A stretch of DNA of 22,263 bases from Promethearchaeota archaeon (lineage in GTDB: Archaea; Asgardarchaeota; Lokiarchaeia; Sigynarchaeales; SOKP01): the NCBI GenBank assembly GCA_019057975.1, contig JAHLWJ010000034.1, forward strand, positions 1 through 22,263, read 5' to 3'. How positions within the stretch are numbered: position 1 is the first letter of the stretch; every line of letters starts with the position of its first letter. The notes below the pieces were generated by a model. The model did not search any database. It saw only the letters and a list, made by a program, of their open reading frames with translations, and was not told the DNA's origin. Both the position numbers and the translations under genes were made by a program. Shown in pieces: positions 15,565 to 22,263 of the stretch.

Positions 15565-15580
15565 TTTTTCTTTTTTTCTT
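15565..15580 (+). terminator. T-rich terminator of tRNA-Arg
   Basis: TTTTTCTTTTTTTCTT starts directly after the discriminator base. Confidence 0.7.
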
Positions 15581-15661
15581 AATGCTAATATCTTCAACCA
15601 TTATAATTCGATTCGATAGGGTCTTATGTACATATCGAACTCACCTTCTAAATAGAAAATG

Positions 15662-15670
15662 TATAAATAA
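15662..15670 (+). promoter_or_regulatory. TATA box of the AOR-MoaD operon
   Basis: TATAAATAA lies 48-56 nt before the TTG start. An inverted repeat, TTCGAT (15612-15617) and ATCGAA (15634-15639), lies just upstream and could be an operator, though this is weak. Confidence 0.45.
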
Positions 15671-15705
15671 TTATCAATCACAAACATATAATGCTAAAAT
15701 AATTT

Positions 15706-15712
15706 GAGGTGA
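15706..15712 (+). promoter_or_regulatory. Ribosome binding site GAGGTGA, decides the AOR start
   Basis: GAGGTGA is a near-perfect archaeal ribosome binding site. It overlaps the upstream in-frame GTG (15709), which therefore cannot be the start it serves. It is correctly spaced (5 nt) for the TTG at 15718. Confidence 0.7.
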
Positions 15713-15717
15713 AAAAT

Positions 15718-17448
15718 TTGCCAAAAAAAATATTAAGAGTAAATATGACTAATCTAGAGGCTAAATTTGAGGATTTACCGGGAGATTATGCAGCTTTAGG
15801 TGGCCGTGGTATGACTTCGACTATCGTATCAATAGAAGTCCCTCCCACTTGCCATCCATTGGGAATCCATAATAAGCTTGTATTCGCTCCAGGGATTGTA
15901 ACGGGTACTAAAGCTCCAACATCTGGTCGTCTTTCTGTGGGTGGTAAATCACCACTAACAGGAGGAATTAAAGAGGCTAATGCTGGAACTAATTTTGCTC
16001 AAATGCTCGGAAGAATGCGTATCGGAGCAATGATAATTGAAGGAAAGCATGAAGGAGATGATTACTTTCTTTTAAAAGTTACTAATGATGGAGCTGAATT
16101 CATAGATGCTAATAAATGGGTAGGGAAAGGTCTATATGATACATACAAAGCACTTATGAAAGAATTTGGGGATAAAGTTGGTATTTGTGGTGTTGGAATC
16201 GCAGCAGAACTACTTGGAGCAATGTCAGGAGTTTGTTTCAACGATCCTGAGGGTTTACCAAGTAGATATGCTGGAAGGGGTGGTCTTGGTGCTGTAATGG
16301 CATCCAAAGGGTTGAAATTTATAATAGTTGATGAGACTGGTGCTCCTGGTGTTGAAATTGCTAATCAAGATGTTTTCAGTGGAGGAATTAAGAAACTAAG
16401 AGACGCACTTACAGCTCATGATGTTACAAAACCACAAGGAGGACTTAATTCTTTTGGTACAGCGGTTCTAGTCAATATTATAAATGAAGCACAGGGATTA
16501 CCACAAAGGAATTTTTCTAGAGGTCAAGATGAAAGATCAGAACTAATATCTGGTGAGGTGAAAGCCGAAGAAATCAAAAAAAGAGGTGGAGTTCGTCCTC
16601 ATTTCTGTAGTCCTGGTTGTATAATACAATGTTCTGAAGTATGGACAAAACCTGGTGGAAAAGATCCTGTTGGATGCTTAGAGTATGAATCTGTATGGGC
16701 TTTAGGTGCAAATTGTGAGATTTACAATTTAGATGATATCGGTGAATTAAATCGGGCATGTAATGATTTAGGATGTGATACAATTGAAGCAGGTACAACT
16801 ATAGGTGTAGCGATGGAAGGCGGTTTAGCTAAGTTTGGGGATGGTAAAGGAGCTTTAAAGCTTATGTATGAAATTCGTAAGAAAACACCAATTGGACGGA
16901 TTTTAGCTCAAGGAACTGAAATTACTGGTAAAGTGTTAGGTGTTACAAGAATTCCGACCGTAAAGGGGCAAGGACTACCTGCATATGACCCTCGTGCCAT
17001 TAAAGGTATTGGAGTAACCTATGCAACCACACCAATGGGCGCAGACCATACAGCCGGGTACGCTATTGCCCCAGAAATTATGGGTGTAGGAGGTAAAGTA
17101 GATCCTCGAGATCCTAAAAAAGCAGAGGTTTCACGTAATTTACAATTAGCCACAGCTGCTCTCGATGCTACAGGTTATTGTTTATTCGTAGCTTTTGCAA
17201 TTTTAGATATACCAGAAGGATTGGAAGGTATTGTCGAATCTTTAAACGGTGTATTAGGGGCGAACTTGACTGTTGATGATGTCGCAGTAATTGGAAAACA
17301 AATTATTGATATAGAATTGGATTTCAATAAAAGAGCTGGATTTACGGCTATTGACGATAGACTTCCTGAGTTCTTTATGGAAGAGAAACTTCCCCCTTCT
17401 GATGAAGTCTTTGATGTAACTGATGATGAGTTAGATAGCGTGTTTTAA
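15718..17448 (+). CDS. aor: Tungsten-type aldehyde:ferredoxin oxidoreductase (AOR family)
   Basis: 576 aa from TTG 15718, chosen over GTG 15709 because the ribosome binding site overlaps the latter. The new N-terminus, MPKKILRVNM, is typical of the family. AOR enzymes oxidise aldehydes to carboxylic acids and pass electrons to ferredoxin, using a W- or Mo-bis-pterin and a [4Fe-4S] cluster. Cluster ligands are C297, C301 and C305 (FCSPGCIIQC) and a distal C488 in ATGYCLF. The first spacing is C-x3-C where classical AORs have C-x2-C. Pterin-region motifs include GGRGMTS (28-34), AGRGGLGAVMASKGLKF and TTPMGADHTAGYA. Length is about normal (600). Two MoaD-like genes follow, as expected for pterin-dependent enzymes. 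The subfamily (AOR, FOR, GOR or WOR) and substrate are not resolvable here. Confidence 0.93.
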   Translation: MPKKILRVNMTNLEAKFEDLPGDYAALGGRGMTSTIVSIEVPPTCHPLGIHNKLVFAPGIVTGTKAPTSGRLSVGGKSPLTGGIKEANAGTNFAQMLGRMRIGAMIIEGKHEGDDYFLLKVTNDGAEFIDANKWVGKGLYDTYKALMKEFGDKVGICGVGIAAELLGAMSGVCFNDPEGLPSRYAGRGGLGAVMASKGLKFIIVDETGAPGVEIANQDVFSGGIKKLRDALTAHDVTKPQGGLNSFGTAVLVNIINEAQGLPQRNFSRGQDERSELISGEVKAEEIKKRGGVRPHFCSPGCIIQCSEVWTKPGGKDPVGCLEYESVWALGANCEIYNLDDIGELNRACNDLGCDTIEAGTTIGVAMEGGLAKFGDGKGALKLMYEIRKKTPIGRILAQGTEITGKVLGVTRIPTVKGQGLPAYDPRAIKGIGVTYATTPMGADHTAGYAIAPEIMGVGGKVDPRDPKKAEVSRNLQLATAALDATGYCLFVAFAILDIPEGLEGIVESLNGVLGANLTVDDVAVIGKQIIDIELDFNKRAGFTAIDDRLPEFFMEEKLPPSDEVFDVTDDELDSVF

Positions 17449-17467
17449 AAGATTAGTTTGTTGAAAA

Positions 17468-17752
17468 ATGCCAATTCGAGTAAAACTATTCGGAGATTTA
17501 AGGAAAAAGGCACAGCCCGATATTACAGGAAGTATGCCATTAAAGTTTAGCATTGATGATACCAGTGTTGATAGGATTTCTGATATTTTAAAGAAATATA
17601 ACATTGAAGAAAATGAGGTTATCCATATTTTTGTGAATGGAAGATATTCAGGGTTTACAAAAAAGGTTAACAGTGGAGATATTGTAGCTATTTTCCCAAG
17701 AAATATGGCTGTGTTATATAAATGGTATTTCAATAGAGAAGAAGATGAATAA
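17468..17752 (+). CDS. MoaD/ThiS-like beta-grasp protein lacking the C-terminal Gly-Gly
   Basis: 94 aa from an ATG 19 nt after the AOR stop. The ubiquitin-like fold is recognisable from MPIRVKLFGDLRKKA, the central helix ISDILKKYNI, and the late strand HIFVNGRYSG...VNSGDIVAIFP. In functional sulfur carriers the chain ends shortly after this IFP with Gly-Gly. Here it continues as RNMAVLYKWYFNREEDE, with no Gly-Gly, so thiocarboxylation by a MoeB-type enzyme should be impossible. It may instead be a structural partner of the AOR or of its paralogue. Its end overlaps the next gene by 8 nt, which indicates translational coupling. Confidence 0.8.
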   Translation: MPIRVKLFGDLRKKAQPDITGSMPLKFSIDDTSVDRISDILKKYNIEENEVIHIFVNGRYSGFTKKVNSGDIVAIFPRNMAVLYKWYFNREEDE

Positions 17753-17990
17753 TAATAAAATCAATGTTACAGTTAAATTTTTTGCGATGCTAAGAGAGTA
17801 TGGTCCAGTAAAGGAGACTATAAATGTTCCTGAGAATAGCACTATTAAGCTATTATTTAAGAGATATCAGATTCCTAAGGAAGCATGGAAAACAATAATC
17901 ATTGTCAATGGAAGACCACATAAAGACCTTGAAACTGTTCTTAATGATGGAGATATTGTATCAATTTTTCCACCAATAGGAGGGGGCTAA
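17745..17990 (+). CDS. moaD: MoaD-like sulfur carrier protein with C-terminal Gly-Gly-Gly
   Basis: An 81-aa beta-grasp protein: INVTVKFFAMLREYGPVKE, helix TIKLLFKRYQIP, strand TIIIVNGRPHKD, and NDGDIVSIFPPIGGG at the end. The terminal glycines are the hallmark of MoaD, which is adenylated and thiocarboxylated to donate sulfur for molybdopterin synthesis. It overlaps the preceding Gly-Gly-lacking paralogue by 8 nt and completes an AOR operon, so its likely job is supplying the pterin of the AOR. ThiS is the other possibility, but context favours MoaD. Confidence 0.85.
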   Translation: MNNNKINVTVKFFAMLREYGPVKETINVPENSTIKLLFKRYQIPKEAWKTIIIVNGRPHKDLETVLNDGDIVSIFPPIGGG

Positions 17991-18008
17991 ACCCTCTTAA
18001 AAACTAAA

Positions 18009-18036
18009 TTTCTTTTTTTTATTTCCTTTTCTTTTA
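18009..18036 (+). terminator. T-rich terminator of the AOR-MoaD operon
   Basis: A stretch of T-runs (TTTCTTTTTTTTATTTCC and on) begins about 20 nt after the moaD stop, in a 229-nt gap before the kinase gene. Confidence 0.6.
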
Positions 18037-18076
18037 AAATATTATTTTTATTTTATTTTATTCTTATTTTAGACAT

Positions 18077-18093
18077 CTATATATTATATATAG
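18077..18093. promoter_or_regulatory. 17-nt AT palindrome, probable promoter/operator of the PAS kinase
   Basis: CTATATATTATATATAG is two perfect 8-nt arms around a central T. It lies about 130 nt before the kinase ATG and contains TATA-like sequence on both strands. It may be a promoter, an operator or both. Confidence 0.3.
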
Positions 18094-18219
18094 AGTGTGT
18101 TATTAGTATGAAAAATTAGGATTATATTATAGAATATTAAATAAAACCTAAAATAATTCTTGTGATACTACTTATTAAGATAGATTTAATGATCAAAAAA
18201 ATGAAATGACTCGTTTATT

Positions 18220-21200
18220 ATGACTTCAATTCAAAAGAAGTTTAAAGAATCTGAAGAAAGATTTAAGAGCTTATTCAAAGGAGGACCAATTCCAACTTTT
18301 GCGTGGCAAAAAGAAGGAAAATCTTTTAAATTAATAGATTTTAATAATGCTGCTGAAAACTTCACTCAGGGAAATGTTGGAAAATTTTTAGGATTTACGG
18401 CATCTGAGATGTATAAAGAAAGAACGGATATTTTAAACGATCTAAACAGATGCTTTGATGAAAGATCTAATATCATTCGAGAAATGAAATATTCTTTTAG
18501 CACTTCAGAAGAAGAAAAAAATCTTCTAGTTACATATAGTTTTATCCCCCCAGATTCAGTTCTAGTTCATACTGAAGATGTTACTGATAGGAAAATTGCT
18601 GAGCGAAAATTAAGAGATTCTGAAGAAATATCTCATACTTTAGCTGAAGGATTATCCCAAACGGGTATTGGAATTAACATTATTGGTTCTAATTATAATA
18701 TAATTTATCAAAATCAATTTTTAAAAGAACAATTTGGTGTTAACCAAAAAAGAAAGTGTTTTGTGTTTTATATGGGACAAGAAAAATGCTGTGAAGGCTG
18801 TCCTATGATAAAAGCAATTCAAAATAAAAAAGTTGAAAAAGCAATTATTACTGCTGCCAATAATCGTACTTATGAAATAATATCTGCTCCCTTACCCAAT
18901 CCAAACGGATCAATAGAACGAGCAACAGAAGTTTTATTAGATATTACAGAAAGAATAGAATCAGAGCAAAAGTTAAAAGAATCAGAAGAAAAATACCGTT
19001 CTATATTTAATAATATGACTGAAGGGTTCGCATATCATGAAGTAATCGTTGATGAAGTTAATAATCCAATCGATTACAAATATTTAGAAGTTAATCCTGC
19101 TTTCGAGAAGCTCACAGGTTTGAAAGCTGATCAGATGTTAGGAAAAAAGGTAACTGAAATATTACTTGGAACAGAAAATGATCCTGCGGATTGGATTAGT
19201 AAATTTGGTAAAGTAGGTCTCACGGGAATCCCTTTGGTTGTTGAGGATTATTCAGAAGCTTTAGATCATTGGTATAAAGTTTCAGGATATTCTCCTAAAA
19301 AAGGATTTTTCGCTGTGACATTTTCAGATATTACTGAACAAAAAAAAGCAGAAATTAAAATAGCAGAATCCGGAGAGAAATATCGTAATTTATTTAACAA
19401 TGCTCCATTTGCGATTATTCTTTTCAATATTGAAGGAATCATTCTTGACTGTAATGACGCTTCAAATTTAATAACAGGATATTCTAACCAAGATCTAATT
19501 GGTAAAAATTTTAGAGATTTTAATTTCTATGTCGATATAAAATCAGCTAATATCGAAAAAAGGGAAGACAAAATTAAAGAGGGTAAAATTCCTAAAACTA
19601 GAGAAGTTTTATTGCAAAAAAAAGACGGAAGTCAGTTTTGGGCTAGAACTAATATTGAGTTTGTCCAAATGAAAGATAAAACTTATATCCAAGCCATTAT
19701 CCATGATGTTAATGAAGAAAAATTAACACAGATAAAACTAAATGAATCAGAACAGCGCCTCAAAGAAAGAGTTAAAGAGCTCAATTGTTTATATGAATTC
19801 TCTAAGGTTGCCGAAAAACCTAATATAACCTTAAAGGAAATTATATTAGAATCACTTAACCTCATCCAATCTGCATGGCAATTTCCAAAAATAACATGTG
19901 TTCGCATATTGTTCGAAGATAAAGAATACACCACTAACAATTTCAAAGAATCGAAATGGCTACTAACTACTCATGTTGATATTAATAACAAGCCGATGGA
20001 TATTGAAGTTTATTACTTTGAGGATAAACCATTTCTTAATGAAGAAAAAGACTTATTAATAGATTTTGGATTAAGGATAAAAGATATCCTAGAGAAAAAG
20101 GAATCAGAGGCTGTTTTGGAGTTAGAAAAAAAATTTGTTGATGATATACTTAATTCTTCAATGGATACTGTATTCGTTTTTAATCCAGAAAGTGGCAGAG
20201 CAATTAGATGGAACAATGTATTCAGACAATTTAGTGGTTATAGTGACGAAGAAATTGCTTCAATGAAAGTTCCCGATTCATATTATAATGAGGAAGATTT
20301 AAAGCGAGCTTCAGAAGCAACTAAGAAAGTGTTAAAAGAAGGAAAAATTAAATTTGAAATGTCACTAATAACTAAAGATGGTCGATTTATCCCTTACGAG
20401 TATATGGCAACAACACTTAAGAGTTCTTATGGAGATCCACTTATTGTTGCTGTAGGGAGAGATATTTCTGAAAGAAAAATTGCCGAAGAAGCTTTAAAGC
20501 ATTCAGAAAAAAGGTATAAAGAGGCATATAATAGAGGTAATTTCTACAAAGACCTATTTGCCCATGATATGAATAACATACTCCAGGTAGTAAATTCCTC
20601 AGCAGAGCTTATAACATACCAACTAGGTGAATCTGAAAAATCTAAAGAAATAGAGAGTATTTCTGAAATAATAAAAAAACAAGTAAGTCGAGGTTCAAAA
20701 TTAATTTCTAATGTTCGCACACTTTCTGAACTTGAAGAAAAAGAGATTATAACTCGTAAAGTTGAGATTGGCAGTTTTTTAAGAAACTCGATAACTTTTG
20801 TTGAAAATACATATGAAGAGAGAAATATAAATATCTCAGTTTCTTCGATTGATGGAGAGTATTTTACTAATGCTAATGAACTACTCCAAGACGTTTTTGA
20901 AAATGTTTTAATTAATAGTATAAAATATAATGAAAATTCAAATATAGAAATCTCGATAAGAATTTCAAAGCAAGAAATAGATGAAAAAGACTATTTTAAA
21001 ATTGAATTTATTGATAATGGTATAGGTGTTGCTAAACATAGAAAAGAAGTTATTTTTAAGAGCGGAAATAGGGAACTTAAAGGATCTAAGGGAATGGGAT
21101 TAGGGCTTTCATTAGTTAATAAAATCCTCCAAATCTTCAATGGCAAAATCTGGGTAGAGGATAAAGTTAAAGGAGATTATAATAAAGGAAGTAATTTCAT

Positions 21201-21225
21201 TATAATATTACCGGAAGTAAAATAA
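18220..21225 (+). CDS. Cytosolic multi-PAS sensor histidine kinase
   Basis: 1001 aa with no membrane segment. There are four N-terminal PAS-type modules, each ending in a DIT/DVT-E/D-x-K-like linker: about 10-125, 130-245, 250-370 and 378-500. A GAF-like spacer follows (about 508-625, beginning ERVKELNCLYEFSKVAE), then a fifth PAS (about 630-755). The kinase core starts with the phospho-acceptor H782 in LFAHDMNNILQ. It contains an N box (ENVLINSIKYNEN), a G1 box (DNGIGV) and a G2 box (GMGLGLSLV). The second PAS has a cysteine cluster (C180, C190, C191, C194, ending CCEGCP), which resembles the CxxCP-type PAS seen in many anaerobe kinases and may bind metal or sense redox state. No receiver domain or regulator gene is near. 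In-frame upstream sequence has a stop, so ATG 18220 is the start. The ligand is unknown. Confidence 0.9.
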   Translation: MTSIQKKFKESEERFKSLFKGGPIPTFAWQKEGKSFKLIDFNNAAENFTQGNVGKFLGFTASEMYKERTDILNDLNRCFDERSNIIREMKYSFSTSEEEKNLLVTYSFIPPDSVLVHTEDVTDRKIAERKLRDSEEISHTLAEGLSQTGIGINIIGSNYNIIYQNQFLKEQFGVNQKRKCFVFYMGQEKCCEGCPMIKAIQNKKVEKAIITAANNRTYEIISAPLPNPNGSIERATEVLLDITERIESEQKLKESEEKYRSIFNNMTEGFAYHEVIVDEVNNPIDYKYLEVNPAFEKLTGLKADQMLGKKVTEILLGTENDPADWISKFGKVGLTGIPLVVEDYSEALDHWYKVSGYSPKKGFFAVTFSDITEQKKAEIKIAESGEKYRNLFNNAPFAIILFNIEGIILDCNDASNLITGYSNQDLIGKNFRDFNFYVDIKSANIEKREDKIKEGKIPKTREVLLQKKDGSQFWARTNIEFVQMKDKTYIQAIIHDVNEEKLTQIKLNESEQRLKERVKELNCLYEFSKVAEKPNITLKEIILESLNLIQSAWQFPKITCVRILFEDKEYTTNNFKESKWLLTTHVDINNKPMDIEVYYFEDKPFLNEEKDLLIDFGLRIKDILEKKESEAVLELEKKFVDDILNSSMDTVFVFNPESGRAIRWNNVFRQFSGYSDEEIASMKVPDSYYNEEDLKRASEATKKVLKEGKIKFEMSLITKDGRFIPYEYMATTLKSSYGDPLIVAVGRDISERKIAEEALKHSEKRYKEAYNRGNFYKDLFAHDMNNILQVVNSSAELITYQLGESEKSKEIESISEIIKKQVSRGSKLISNVRTLSELEEKEIITRKVEIGSFLRNSITFVENTYEERNINISVSSIDGEYFTNANELLQDVFENVLINSIKYNENSNIEISIRISKQEIDEKDYFKIEFIDNGIGVAKHRKEVIFKSGNRELKGSKGMGLGLSLVNKILQIFNGKIWVEDKVKGDYNKGSNFIIILPEVK

Positions 21226-21226
21226 T

Positions 21227-21799
21227 TTATTTATTCTCTTCCATCCAATCTTTCTTCAATAGAGCAAATTTATGAGCATCTACATATTCGCCATCAACAT
21301 ATACTTCTTCTTTCAATACAGCTTCTTCTTTAAATCCTATTTTTTCAGCTGCTCGAAGTGAGCGTTTATTTGGAATATAGATACCAGCATATATTTTATG
21401 AAGATTTAATTCTGTGAATCCATATTTAATTAGTAATTTTGATGCCTCAACTATTATTTCTCTGCCCCAATATTCCTTCTCCCCGATTGACCCAAAAACA
21501 TTTGCATTACGGTTTAACCAATTAATATGATTAAACCCAACACTTCCAATTGGACGTTTATCTTTTTTATGATAAATTGTAAACACAACAAAATCCTTCA
21601 AACCATCATCGGAAGAAGGTTCAAACCATTTCTTGATTTCCTCAATCGTAAGGGGCCATGCATTTCGAGAATAATGACGAACTTCTGGATCATTCATCCA
21701 TCGGCCTATAAGATTAGCCCATTTAGAGTTTGTAGCAACTAAATCAATGATTTCTCCCTCAATAAATGGAAAAACACCATCGTTTTCTTCTTCACTCAT
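21227..21799 (-). CDS. GNAT acetyltransferase, RimJ/RimL-like
   Basis: 190 aa, cytosolic. The GNAT fold runs from WMNDPEVRHYSRNAWPLT (ribosomal-protein acetyltransferase type N-terminus) through FTIYHKKDKRPIGSVGFNHI and the acetyl-CoA region GEKEYWGREIIVEASKLLI. It then reads LNLHKIYAGIYIPNKRSLRA to AAEKIGFKEEAVLKEEVYVD, the typical end of RimL-like enzymes. The substrate could be a protein N-terminus, a polyamine or another small amine; the sequence does not decide. The stop lies 1 nt from the stop of the convergent PAS kinase gene. Confidence 0.85.
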   Translation of the reverse strand: MSEEENDGVFPFIEGEIIDLVATNSKWANLIGRWMNDPEVRHYSRNAWPLTIEEIKKWFEPSSDDGLKDFVVFTIYHKKDKRPIGSVGFNHINWLNRNANVFGSIGEKEYWGREIIVEASKLLIKYGFTELNLHKIYAGIYIPNKRSLRAAEKIGFKEEAVLKEEVYVDGEYVDAHKFALLKKDWMEENK

Positions 21800-21917
21800 C
21801 TTTAAATAACCATAATCTTCTTTTAAATTCGTGCTATTATTTGATTTTTAAATTGAAAGATAAGATTAAAGTTTTACTTTCCATATTTAACCTGATTATA
21901 AGATATTATTATAAAAA

Positions 21918-22263
21918 TTAGCGGTTTTTCTTAAACCAATCTATAGCAAAATCAACAATTTCTCGTTGTGAGATTAATCGAGCTTCCGCTATGCCAATTT
22001 TACCTGACATATAGTTGAGTTTTGACTCAAAATCGATTCCAAGCCGTTTAAAATCATCACTATTATGGTTTAGATCTTCGTATTCGACCCATTGTCTTTT
22101 TTCATTTTTTATCATCGCAGATCCATTCTTAATATGTTTTTTTCCAGAGAAATCACCTCGATATTCTGCCAGATGCAAGGACGTATTGTTATAATGATTA
22201 ACACCTACCAATAAGATTTTTCCATCCAAATCATAAATCCGAGCGAGAGGAGAATGTTCACCT
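21918..22263 (-). CDS. AAC(3)-family N-acetyltransferase, C-terminal part
   Basis: The last ~115 codons of a gene entering from the right edge. The open frame extends from 22262 without a start codon; a TTG at 22229 is internal, not the start. GEHSPLARIYDLDGKILLVG followed by VNHYNNTSLHLAEYR matches the C-terminal region of aminoglycoside 3-N-acetyltransferases, where the usual text is LLGVGHDxNTSLHLAE. Here Asn-His-Tyr replaces Gly-His-Asp, keeping the histidine. Full enzymes are about 270 aa, so about 150 residues lie outside the window. In archaea this fold need not act on antibiotics; related members acetylate other amines. The 118-nt gap to the GNAT gene is compatible with co-transcription. 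Confidence 0.85.
   Translation of the reverse strand, partial: GEHSPLARIYDLDGKILLVGVNHYNNTSLHLAEYRGDFSGKKHIKNGSAMIKNEKRQWVEYEDLNHNSDDFKRLGIDFESKLNYMSGKIGIAEARLISQREIVDFAIDWFKKNR

Noticed and set aside
1..22263. CRISPR array, rRNA genes or a defence island
   Set aside because: No regularly spaced repeats, no cas, restriction or toxin-antitoxin proteins, and no rRNA-like sequence were seen; the only RNA gene found is tRNA-Arg.

Overview
This window is strongly AT-rich and archaeal. Ribosome binding sites of the GGTGA type, TATA-like boxes, U-tract terminators and two archaeal Sm proteins all point that way. A longin-like domain fused to a Ras-superfamily GTPase, a second stand-alone longin/roadblock-like protein, and cytosolic FG-GAP propeller and Ig-like repeat proteins suggest an Asgard archaeon, probably Loki-like. 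That placement is an inference from gene content, not from a phylogenetic marker.

Layout. 1-911: the N-terminus of a saccharopine-dehydrogenase-like gene leaving the window (minus), then a small longin-like gene (plus). 912-6586: three minus-strand genes, namely an FG-GAP propeller with two winged-helix-like modules, a 712-aa cytosolic protein of Ig-like repeats, and glycerate 2-kinase. 6823-9869: dihydrolipoamide dehydrogenase and the longin-GTPase (plus). 9877-14485: a metallophosphoesterase and a secreted M6-like metalloprotease (minus). A 162-bp direct repeat brackets the protease and carries the promoter and first 19 codons of the phosphoesterase. 14530-15116: two tandem Sm genes (minus). 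15241-17990: a 54-aa zinc-ribbon protein, tRNA-Arg(CCU), then an operon of a tungsten-type aldehyde:ferredoxin oxidoreductase with two MoaD-like proteins. 18220-21225: a 1001-aa cytosolic multi-PAS histidine kinase. 21227-22263: a RimL-type acetyltransferase and the C-terminal part of an AAC(3)-family acetyltransferase, both minus.

The most striking observation is in the upstream Sm gene (14822-15116). Its reading frame is broken by 31 nt holding a perfect 7-bp inverted repeat. Folded, it gives opposed 3-nt bulges around a short GC helix, much like the bulge-helix-bulge substrate of archaeal tRNA-splicing endonuclease. Removing exactly 31 nt restores an 87-aa Sm protein that aligns end to end with its 87-aa neighbour. 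The two Sm genes are about 69% identical in nucleotides before that point and about 94% identical just after it, so the intron site also marks a recombination or gene-conversion boundary. The second structural anomaly is the 162-bp duplication around the protease gene, which looks like the footprint of a recombination event and leaves a 33-codon remnant of the phosphoesterase.

Most other genes are ordinary metabolic or signalling genes. Three convergent pairs abut within 0-7 nt, so their transcripts must overlap.
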